A DNA stretch of 6,116 bases, taken from positions 1-6,116 of the forward strand of contig JAEZFJ010000164.1 in assembly GCA_023437755.1 (NCBI GenBank), written 5' to 3'. The notes under the pieces were generated by a model. That model saw only the letters and a program-made list of their open reading frames with translations. It did not search any database and was not told where the DNA came from. Below are positions 1 to 6,116 of this stretch, piece after piece (the stretch's first letter is position 1; the number at the start of each line of letters is the position of its first letter). This DNA comes from Pseudomonadota bacterium (GTDB taxonomy: Bacteria; Pseudomonadota; Alphaproteobacteria; Rhizobiales; Devosiaceae). Position numbers and translations under genes: made by a program.

Positions 1-34
1 CGCGCGCAACACGACTTTCGACGCAACCTGCCGC

Positions 35-3000
35 TCACCCTTCCTGGGCCAGATCCGACAGCAGTCCCGCCGTCACCGACAACCGCGACACAGTGAGCCT
101 GCCCTCGGCCAGGGCCGACATTGCGCCCGCAGTTCGCGCCATGCCCTGCTCGTGCCGCCGCCGCCACGCGTCGAGCCGCTCCGGCACCGGACCATCGCCG
201 CTGCGCAGCACATCCCCTGCAAGGTCGCGCTGCGCCCGCAAGAGGTTCGCAAGCGCCCGGTCCAGTGCCATGCGGTCGAACCTGTCAGCCAACTGCAACG
301 CCCGCGCCTGCTCCAGCACCGGACCCAGTCCGAAATCCCCGAACAGCCCGAAGAACGCTTCGGCAGCTTCCTCCGCGGTCACCCCGGCGCGCTCCGCCAC
401 CAGCACCACGTCACTGGCAAAGCCCATGACCGGCAGGCTCGCGAGCCGCTGTGCAAGCGGCGAGGGCACCCCCTGTTCTTCCATGCGGTCCGCGCGGCCG
501 ATCAACGCGTCTCGCAACGCCGGTGGCAGGCCATGCGGCATCATGCGAGCCAGTGTCGCGGCACCGGCGCGGTGGATTTCCACCAGCTGCGCTAGGCCGC
601 CTGTCAAATCGGCATGTCGAAGGAACCACAGCGTTTCCTGCCGCAACAGCGCCATCACCGCCGCCTGCAGCTCAAGTTGCACTGCCCCGGCCATCAGCCC
701 ATCGAGCGACTCGATCTGGGCATCCAGCGCTTCCAGTCCGAACACTTCTCGTGCCGCGACATAGGCCAGGGCGATCTCGCCGGGCCCGGCGCTGGTGGCT
801 GACGTCAGTTCGGTGACGTACGCCGGCCCGCCGCGGTTGATCATGGCGTTGGCCAGCACCGTGGCGATCACCTCCCGCCGCAGCCGGTGGCCCTCGATCG
901 CTTCGGGAAACTCCCGATGCAGCGTCTCCGGGAAGTAGCGGAACAACTCGCCGGCGAGCGCCTCGTCCTCGAGCAGCGGACTTTCCAGAAGGTCCTCATA
1001 GAGCGTCAGCTTGGCATAGGCCATCAGCACCGCCAGTTCGGGGCGGGTGAGGCCTCGCCCCTTGGCCGCTCTGGTGTCGAGAACGGAGTCGGTGGGCAGG
1101 AACTCGACCGCGCGGTCAAGTTCCCCACGGGCAACCAGAGCCTCCATCAACTCGCGATGGTCCGGCAGTTCTGCCGCCCCGGTCCGCTCCGCCAGCGAGA
1201 GTGCCAGCGTCTGCAGGTAGTTGTTCTCGAGGCAGAGCGCCGCCACCTCCTCCGTCATCCGGACCAGCAGGTCGTTGCGCCCCTCGAGGTCCATCGCCCC
1301 CGATGCAACCAGCGGCTGCAGGGCGATCTTGATGTTTACCTCGAGATCCGACGAGTTCACCCCCGCAGAGTTGTCGATCGCATCGGTATTGATCCGACCA
1401 CCCGCAAGCGCGAACTCCACCCGGGCGCGCTGAGTCACCCCCAGATTTGCGCCTTCGCCGACCACCTTGGCCCGCAGACTGTCCGCCGAAACGCGGATCG
1501 CATCATTGGCACGGTCGCCGACATCCGCGTCCGTCTCCAGGCTGGACCGTACATAGGTGCCGATGCCGCCGAACCAGAGCAGGTCCACCTCCGCCCGGAG
1601 GATCGCGGAGATCACGGCGGTCGGGGCGGCGTGGTCGGCGCTGATCCCCAGGAGTGATTGCATCTGCCCCGACAGCGGAATGGATTTGGCGCCCCGGGAG
1701 AACACGCCGCCCCCGGTCGAGATCAGGTTGCGGTCGTAGTCCTGCCAGCTCGACCGTGGCAGCCGGAACAGCCGCTCCCGCTCCGCGTAGCTGGTCTCAG
1801 CATCGGGATCGGGATCGATGAAGATGTCGCGGTGGTCGAACCCTGCGACGAGGCGGATGTGCCGGCTCAACAGCATGCCGTTGCCGAACACGTCGCCGCT
1901 CATGTCGCCGACGCCGGCCACGGTGAACGGCTCACGCTGGATGTCCCGGTCCATCTCGCGGAAGTGCCGCTTCACCGCCTCCCAGGCACCCCGGGCGGTG
2001 ATACCCATCTTCTTGTGGTCGTACCCCGCCGATCCCCCCGACGCGAAGGCATCGCCGAGCCAGAACCCGCGGCGCACAGCGATGGCATTGGCGGTGTCCG
2101 AGAAACTGGCCGTCCCCTTGTCGGCCGCGACCACCAGGTACGGGTCGTCCCCGTCACGCCGCACCACTTGCCGCGGCGGCTCGACGGCACCGGCCACTAG
2201 GTTGTCGGTCACGTCCAGCATTGCCTCGACAAAGGTTGAATAGGCGGCGACGCCCTCGGCCTGCATCGCCTCGCGGGGCATGCCAGCGACCAGCCGCTTC
2301 GGCACGAAACCGCCCTTGGCACCGACCGGCACGATCACTGAGTTCTTCACCTGCTGCGCCTTGACCAGCCCCAGGACCTCGGTGCGGAAGTCCTCCGGCC
2401 GGTCCGACCAGCGGATGCCGCCGCGCGCAATGGACCCGAACCGCAGGTGGATGCCTTCGACGCGCGGCGAATACACCGAAATCTCGCGGTATGGCCGCGG
2501 CTCCGGCATCCCGTCGACCTGGTGGCTGTCGAACTTGATGGCCAGTGCCGGACGTGGGGTCCCATGCTCGTCGCGCTGGAAGGCATTGGTCCGCAGCGAC
2601 GCCTCGACCAGGTTGAGGAACCGCCGGATGATGGTGTCCTCGTCGAGCGACGCCGTGGCCTCGAGCGCTGCACCGATCTGCCCTCGTGCCGCCTCTGCGG
2701 CCGCTTCCCGGTCCACGACAGCCGGATCGTGCAGCGCTTTGATGAGACTCACCAATCCGGCAGCCGCCCCCGCATGCCGCACCAGCACGGCCGCGACATA
2801 GCGCTGCGAGAACGAGGTTCCGACCTGTCGCAGGTACCGCGACAGCGCCCTCAGCCACGCCGCTTCTGTCCAGTCGAGCCCGGCGGTGGTCACCAGCGTG
2901 TTGATCTGGTCGCTTTCCGCCTCACCGGACCAGACGGCATGAAGGCCGGCTTCGATCTTGCCGGCACGCTCTTCGAACTCCGACAACCCTTCGGGAGCTT

Positions 3001-4723
3001 GCAGCGACATGTCGTGGATGAAGCGCTCGACCCCGTCGCGCGGGATCACCGTATAAGTACGTTCGGCGATCACGGTGAACCCGAACGCCTCCAGCATCGG
3101 CACGCGCTGGCTGAGCGGCAGGGGCGTGCCGCGATGGTGGAACTTCAGCGCCAGGGTGCCGTCGCCCGCTTGCCGCCGAAGAAGCCGCATGGCGACGTCC
3201 TCGCCATCGCCCAGGCGACGCAAAATGGCGATATCTGCCAGCGCTGTCCCCGCGTCGTGGCGGGAACGGTACGCATCCGAGAAGGCATCGCGATAGTCGC
3301 TTACTGCGCCGACGTCGCCCGCTTCGGCTGCCAGCAGCTCGCCGAAATTGCTCGTCAGCGCCGCCACCTGCGCTTCGAGTTCGCTTCGGCTCGGCCGCGG
3401 TGTCGTCCCGCCGACCCGGCCGATGATCACATGCAGCCGCACCAGTTCCCCTTCGGGGAAGTGCGGGTAGTAGGCCGAGACGCGCCCGTCATAGGCCTTG
3501 GCAAGGTATTGCGTGATCCGCACCCGTGCCTGCACGTCGTAGCGGTCGCGTGGCACGAACACGAGGACGGACACGAAATTGTCGAACCGGTCGATGCGGG
3601 GCAACACCCGCACCCGCGGTCGGTCGTAGAGCGACGCGATGGTGGCAGCGTATTCCGCCAGCTCGCTGGTGGAGACCTGGAACAGCTCGTCTCGCGGATA
3701 GCTGTCGAGCGCGCTCATCAGGGCCCGGCCGTCATGCGCGCGCGGATCGAACCCCGACCGCCGCATCACCTCGGCGATCTTGCGCCGCGCCAGCGGCACG
3801 TCCGTATGCGGCGCCGCCAGCGCCTGCGCCGTGAACAGCCCGACAATGCGCAATTCGCCGGTGGCGGTGCCGTCCGGCCCCCGCAGCTTCACCCCGACAT
3901 AGTCGAGGTGTTGTCGGCGGTGCACGCGCGAGCGCACATTCGCCTTGGTCACCAGCACCGTCTCGCCGGACGCCACGAACTCCACCAGCTCCGGCGTCGA
4001 TTCCACAAACTCGGCCCCGCTGCGCAGCACCCGCACTTCCGGGTCGCGGAGGATGCCGAGGCCGCTGCCCGCGACGGGCTCCAGCCGGTCGTCCACCAGC
4101 CCGTAGCTCCGCATGCCGAGGAAGGTGAAATTGTGCTCCGTCAGCCAATCCAGGAAGCTGAGGGGTTCGTCGCCCTTCGGGGCAGGGGCGCTTTCAAGCT
4201 CGCCGATCGCCTGCCGCACCCGGGCCAGCATCGGCTGCCAGTCGCCCACGGCCCACGCCACATCTCGCATCGTGCGCGAGATTTCATCGCGCAGCCCTTC
4301 CGGATCGGCGACGGGGTCGCTGTGGATGTGCAGCATGCTCAGTTGCAGCCCGCCATTCTGACTGATGGCGCCCGCATCGACGGACACCACCGGATGCATG
4401 ACCAGCCGGATCGTGCCGCCCGCCGCGCGCACCGCCGCCAGTGCACTGTCGACGATGAACGGCATGTCCGGGGAGATGACGTCGATGACCAGGGGTGCGC
4501 CTGGCGTCTCCGGCGGCGTCAGGTGGATTTCGCTGGTGTCGCCGCGATGCGCCAGCAGGCGCTCCATCGCCCGCCGGATATGCGTTTCGAAATCGGCAAG
4601 CGGTATCCGGGCAAGATCCTCCGGATCGGCCGTCCGTTCCGCCTGCTCCAGCAGCAGGGCCAGCCCTGCTTCCGCATCTGCAAGCTGCTCTGCCCGGCTG
4701 GTTACCGCCGCCCGATCCGTCAT
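35..4723 (-). CDS. gdhZ: NAD-dependent glutamate dehydrogenase, large (about 170-180 kDa) class
   Basis: Cytoplasmic catabolic enzyme that oxidatively deaminates L-glutamate with NAD+ to 2-oxoglutarate, ammonium and NADH. The 1562 residues match the usual 1550-1620 of this class (Bac_GDH family, PF05088) and far exceed the roughly 450-residue hexameric enzymes. The regulatory N-terminal half carries the family motif DMPFIVDS (86-93), a FLDWL..FTFLG segment (190-203) and an ACT-like RVLPRIDRFDNF stretch near 375. The catalytic core has GGIRWSDRPEDF (768-779), the lysine-rich run K788..K793..VGAKGGF (800-806), DKGTASFSDTAN (868-879), the NAD-binding loop GVGDMSGDVFGNG (937-949) and VVGEGANLG (1087-1095). 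The helical C-terminus includes LTRPELAVLMAYAK near 1225 and LANAMINRGG near 1290. All expected core motifs are intact, with no frameshift. The start at 4723 is preferred over an in-frame ATG at 4762 because AAGGAGG lies 5 bases upstream of it. The symbol follows the Caulobacter orthologue; pseudomonads use gdhB. Confidence 0.97.
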   Translation of the reverse strand: MTDRAAVTSRAEQLADAEAGLALLLEQAERTADPEDLARIPLADFETHIRRAMERLLAHRGDTSEIHLTPPETPGAPLVIDVISPDMPFIVDSALAAVRAAGGTIRLVMHPVVSVDAGAISQNGGLQLSMLHIHSDPVADPEGLRDEISRTMRDVAWAVGDWQPMLARVRQAIGELESAPAPKGDEPLSFLDWLTEHNFTFLGMRSYGLVDDRLEPVAGSGLGILRDPEVRVLRSGAEFVESTPELVEFVASGETVLVTKANVRSRVHRRQHLDYVGVKLRGPDGTATGELRIVGLFTAQALAAPHTDVPLARRKIAEVMRRSGFDPRAHDGRALMSALDSYPRDELFQVSTSELAEYAATIASLYDRPRVRVLPRIDRFDNFVSVLVFVPRDRYDVQARVRITQYLAKAYDGRVSAYYPHFPEGELVRLHVIIGRVGGTTPRPSRSELEAQVAALTSNFGELLAAEAGDVGAVSDYRDAFSDAYRSRHDAGTALADIAILRRLGDGEDVAMRLLRRQAGDGTLALKFHHRGTPLPLSQRVPMLEAFGFTVIAERTYTVIPRDGVERFIHDMSLQAPEGLSEFEERAGKIEAGLHAVWSGEAESDQINTLVTTAGLDWTEAAWLRALSRYLRQVGTSFSQRYVAAVLVRHAGAAAGLVSLIKALHDPAVVDREAAAEAARGQIGAALEATASLDEDTIIRRFLNLVEASLRTNAFQRDEHGTPRPALAIKFDSHQVDGMPEPRPYREISVYSPRVEGIHLRFGSIARGGIRWSDRPEDFRTEVLGLVKAQQVKNSVIVPVGAKGGFVPKRLVAGMPREAMQAEGVAAYSTFVEAMLDVTDNLVAGAVEPPRQVVRRDGDDPYLVVAADKGTASFSDTANAIAVRRGFWLGDAFASGGSAGYDHKKMGITARGAWEAVKRHFREMDRDIQREPFTVAGVGDMSGDVFGNGMLLSRHIRLVAGFDHRDIFIDPDPDAETSYAERERLFRLPRSSWQDYDRNLISTGGGVFSRGAKSIPLSGQMQSLLGISADHAAPTAVISAILRAEVDLLWFGGIGTYVRSSLETDADVGDRANDAIRVSADSLRAKVVGEGANLGVTQRARVEFALAGGRINTDAIDNSAGVNSSDLEVNIKIALQPLVASGAMDLEGRNDLLVRMTEEVAALCLENNYLQTLALSLAERTGAAELPDHRELMEALVARGELDRAVEFLPTDSVLDTRAAKGRGLTRPELAVLMAYAKLTLYEDLLESPLLEDEALAGELFRYFPETLHREFPEAIEGHRLRREVIATVLANAMINRGGPAYVTELTSATSAGPGEIALAYVAAREVFGLEALDAQIESLDGLMAGAVQLELQAAVMALLRQETLWFLRHADLTGGLAQLVEIHRAGAATLARMMPHGLPPALRDALIGRADRMEEQGVPSPLAQRLASLPVMGFASDVVLVAERAGVTAEEAAEAFFGLFGDFGLGPVLEQARALQLADRFDRMALDRALANLLRAQRDLAGDVLRSGDGPVPERLDAWRRRHEQGMARTAGAMSALAEGRLTVSRLSVTAGLLSDLAQEG

Positions 4724-4728
4724 TATGG

Positions 4729-4735
4729 CCTCCTT
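4729..4735 (-). promoter_or_regulatory. Ribosome binding site of the glutamate dehydrogenase gene
   Basis: Read on the minus strand this is AAGGAGG, a perfect Shine-Dalgarno match, with a 5-base spacer (CCATA) before the ATG at 4723. The alternative in-frame ATG at 4762 has no purine-rich anti-16S match in the bases before it (CTCGGCTGGTGCGTT). This site therefore decides the start and removes 13 residues from the longest open frame. Confidence 0.85.
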
Positions 4736-4806
4736 GTCACGCGCACCCGGACCATAACGCACCAGCCGAGGATGAAAATGACAGGGTGGCTGCCCTACCT
4801 CGAAGC

Positions 4807-5271
4807 CTACTGCGCCGCGAGTGCCTTGGCCTTGCGCCCCAGCGTGTCGAGCGCGCTGAGGAAAGCCGACCTGTCGGCGGATCGGTAGCCTGGATTGTAG
4901 CCTTTGATATCCCCGGTCTCGCGCAGGTGCTGTTTCAGGTCGCGCATTGCCAGCGCCATGCCGATCGAGGCCGTGGTGAAGGGCTTCCCGGTGAAGCCCA
5001 GCACATGGCAGCCCTTGTCGATGGCACGGCTCGCCAGCGGAATGTCGGCAGTCAGCACGATGTCGTTGCCCTGCGCGTGCTCGACGATCCAGTCATCGGC
5101 TGCATCGGCTCCTGCCGCCACCACCACCACCTGCACCATCGGATCGCGCGACGGCCGCACGCCGCCATTGCTGACCAGCGTGATCACCAGCCCCAGCCGC
5201 TCGGCCACGCGTATGGCTTCGGCCTTCACCGGACAGGCGTCGGCATCGACGAAAATGGTGGGGTCAGGCAT
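4807..5271 (-). CDS. YaiI/YqxD family protein (UPF0178, DUF188)
   Basis: Conserved small cytoplasmic protein of unknown function, full length at 154 residues (family usually about 150). Diagnostic motifs are the N-terminal VDADACPVK (8-16), TLVSNGG (31-37), GADAADDWI (54-62), DIVLTADIPLA (70-80) and the FTGKPFT segment (93-99). Their order matches E. coli YaiI and B. subtilis YqxD. To my knowledge DUF188 is placed in the PIN-like nuclease clan. D9, D11, D59/D60 and D76 are arranged as acidic metal ligands might be, but nuclease activity is an inference, not a demonstrated function. The start at 5271 follows GGAG with a 6-base spacer, and the stop is TAG. It begins 24 bases after the DUF6894 stop codon, so co-translation from one transcript is likely. 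The dehydrogenase start lies 83 bases downstream. No membrane segment or signal peptide is visible. Confidence 0.95.
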   Translation of the reverse strand: MPDPTIFVDADACPVKAEAIRVAERLGLVITLVSNGGVRPSRDPMVQVVVVAAGADAADDWIVEHAQGNDIVLTADIPLASRAIDKGCHVLGFTGKPFTTASIGMALAMRDLKQHLRETGDIKGYNPGYRSADRSAFLSALDTLGRKAKALAAQ

Positions 5272-5295
5272 CCCGCGCTCCAGCAGCGGCCCCGG

Positions 5296-5571
5296 TCAGT
5301 GCAGCGTCGACGGCGTCCATTCCTGTCCGCCCCGTGCTTTGCCGGGCGCCGCCCAGAACACCACATAGAGCAGGTCGTGCCCCTTGGCATCGGTGATTTC
5401 GATCGAGCGGGGCAGGCGAGGGTCCTCGCCCTGGCTCAGCGCCCGGTCGACGATGGCCCGTCCGATTTCGGCGGCGTTGTGCTCGGCCGCGTCGAGGTTC
5501 TCGAATTCCTGGCCCTCCGGGTCGGAGATCAGTTCGTCATCGGTTCGGTAGTTGAAGAAATATCGGGGCAT
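5296..5571 (-). CDS. DUF6894 family small protein
   Basis: Protein of 91 residues, function unknown. The N-terminus MPRYFFNYRTDDELISDPEG (1-20) followed by QEFENLDAAEHNA (21-33) is the signature of DUF6894: a short beta hairpin, an acidic turn with D-x-E-G, then an alanine-rich helix (about 27-46). A second beta pair follows (RSIEITDAKGHDLLYVVF, 55-72). Family members are usually 70-90 residues and are frequent in alphaproteobacteria. Here the core is followed by a charged, glycine-containing tail with two tryptophans (WAAPGKARGGQEWTPSTLH, 73-91), which looks like an extension beyond the usual end. The start at 5571 is supported by a strong ribosome binding site. The gene lies 24 bases upstream of the YaiI-family gene and about 84 bases after the flavin reductase-like gene, all in one orientation. 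No catalytic motif, signal peptide or membrane helix is visible. Confidence 0.9.
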   Translation of the reverse strand: MPRYFFNYRTDDELISDPEGQEFENLDAAEHNAAEIGRAIVDRALSQGEDPRLPRSIEITDAKGHDLLYVVFWAAPGKARGGQEWTPSTLH

Positions 5572-5578
5572 GGAGTCT

Positions 5579-5585
5579 CCTCCTT
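5579..5585 (-). promoter_or_regulatory. Ribosome binding site of the DUF6894 gene
   Basis: AAGGAGG on the minus strand with a 7-base spacer (AGACTCC) before the ATG at 5571. It confirms the start of a short gene that could otherwise be doubted. The match is as strong as that before the dehydrogenase gene and stronger than the GGAG before the YaiI-family gene. Confidence 0.8.
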
Positions 5586-5655
5586 GCGGGAAGAATGCCG
5601 GGGGTGACGCTGGGTTGCGCCGGCGCGCCCGTCGAGCTTGGCACCTTGCGCCGGG

Positions 5656-6116
5656 TCAGTCGAGCCCGCCCAGCCTGTGGTAGTGGTGGCGCTGCCACAG
5701 CAGCGGCAATCGGCTGGTGGTGGTTTCCGCCTCCACCACCGTCCCCGCAAACAACACATGCGTGCCTGTTTCGATCGAGCCGGTGACCTCGCAATCGAGC
5801 GCTGAAGAAGCACCGAGCAGCATCGGGTGCCTCGACGGCCATTCCGACCAAGAGCCGACATCGAAGCGACCGTCCGGATCGACCCCGCCCGCAAAGGCGT
5901 CGGCGATGTTGCGCTGGTCGTCGGCCAGCAACGCCAGTGAAAACCCGCCGCTCTTGGCAATCATGTCCGCCAGGCGGCTGACGATGTCGATGGACACCAG
6001 AATAGTCGGCGGCGCGATCGACAGCGACAGCATCGAGGTCACCGTCCGGCCCACCCGCATATCGCCGCGGCGCGCCGTTACCACGCTCACCGTCGACGCC
6101 ATTGCCGACATCGCTG
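5656..6116 (-). CDS. Flavin reductase-like domain protein, 5' end cut by the window edge
   Basis: Belongs to the flavin reductase-like FMN-binding split-barrel family (PF01613; DIM6/NTAB type). Members bind FMN and often supply reduced flavin, using NAD(P)H, to a partner monooxygenase. Numbering from the ATG at 6111, the family pattern is clear: AMSAMASTVSVVTA (frame from 6114 onward), GRTVTSMLSLSIAPPTILVSI (21-41; the G-x-T-x-S..SLS..PP flavin-binding region), FSLALLADDQRNIADAF (57-73), GRFDVGSW (81-88), DCEVTGSIETGTHVLFAG (106-123; the conserved His before the I/L-F-x-G strand) and PLLW..HHYHRLG (136-148). The frame stays open to the edge. Relatives usually have about 10-15 residues before the AM..(A/T)..V.VVT motif, so the ATG at 6111 is probably internal and the true start lies outside. 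The stop TGA is at 5656-5658. No oxygenase partner is visible, so the substrate is unknown. Confidence 0.88.
   Translation of the reverse strand, partial: AMSAMASTVSVVTARRGDMRVGRTVTSMLSLSIAPPTILVSIDIVSRLADMIAKSGGFSLALLADDQRNIADAFAGGVDPDGRFDVGSWSEWPSRHPMLLGASSALDCEVTGSIETGTHVLFAGTVVEAETTTSRLPLLWQRHHYHRLGGLD

Noticed and set aside
1..34. Sequence downstream of the dehydrogenase stop codon, searched for a terminator or a following gene.
   Set aside because: Only 34 bases remain, with no convincing stem-loop, U tract or start codon context. Nothing can be supported.
93..1657. Several plus-strand open frames (for example 93-764 and 887-1657) opposite the 3' half of the dehydrogenase gene.
   Set aside because: Low-complexity S/R/A/P-rich translations without domain signatures. 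They are frame shadows of the minus-strand gene.
4784..4797. Small inverted repeat AGGGTGGCTGCCCT between the YaiI-family gene and the dehydrogenase gene, considered as a terminator.
   Set aside because: The stem is only 4 base pairs plus a wobble pair, and on the minus strand it is followed by GTCATTTTCATC rather than a U tract. It is too weak to call.
4736..4806. Gap before the dehydrogenase gene, searched for a promoter.
   Set aside because: TTATGG-like and TCATTTTC-like bits are present on the minus strand, but no pair of elements with good spacing and sequence match. A promoter here is possible but not supported.
2447..4888. An 813-codon open frame on the plus strand, antisense to the dehydrogenase gene, running past its 5' end.
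   Set aside because: Its translation is rich in H, R, Q, P and D with no recognisable domain, and it has no clear ribosome binding site. Long antisense frames are expected opposite a long G+C-rich gene because stop codons are rare there. The minus-strand gene has complete family motifs throughout.
5117..5133. Run of CCA-like triplets, considered as a simple repeat.
   Set aside because: It encodes consecutive valines (VVVV, 48-51) in the YaiI-family protein, part of a hydrophobic beta strand. It is explained by codon use.
5640..5652. Hairpin GGCGCAAGGTGCC (minus strand) just after the flavin reductase-like stop codon, considered as a terminator.
   Set aside because: A 5-base-pair stem including a G-U pair, with no following U run. 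Such short hairpins are common by chance in G+C-rich DNA.
5529..5960. A 143-codon minus-strand frame overlapping the flavin reductase-like gene, the gap and the start of the DUF6894 gene.
   Set aside because: It is out of frame with two well-supported genes, and its translation is rich in R, S, C, W and P with no family resemblance.

Overview
The window looks like an ordinary piece of chromosome from a high-G+C alphaproteobacterium. A sphingomonad or close relative (Sphingomonadales) is my best guess. This rests on the very large NAD-dependent glutamate dehydrogenase in its typical alphaproteobacterial form, a DUF6894 protein (a small family common in Rhizobiales and Sphingomonadales), and strong AAGGAGG-type ribosome binding sites in G+C-rich sequence. 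No marker gene fixes the genus.

All four genes lie on the minus strand, so transcription runs from the right edge to the left. In that order they are: (1) a flavin reductase-like (FMN-binding split barrel) protein whose 5' end is cut by the right edge, 6116 to 5656; (2) a 91-residue DUF6894 protein, 5571 to 5296; (3) a 154-residue YaiI/YqxD (UPF0178, DUF188) protein, 5271 to 4807; and (4) the 1562-residue NAD-glutamate dehydrogenase, 4723 to 35, which fills about three quarters of the window. The gaps are about 84, 24 and 83 bases. The 34 bases left of the dehydrogenase stop codon hold nothing I can identify.

One shared transcript is possible from the orientation and short gaps. However, the functions do not form an obvious pathway. 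The dehydrogenase feeds glutamate carbon into the TCA cycle as 2-oxoglutarate and releases ammonium and NADH. The flavin reductase-like protein probably binds FMN and may use NAD(P)H. The other two are small conserved proteins of unknown role. I see no tRNA, rRNA, insertion sequence, CRISPR array, phage gene, convincing terminator or clear promoter. The long open frames on the plus strand are antisense shadows of the dehydrogenase gene. I found no new biological system here; the findings are modest.
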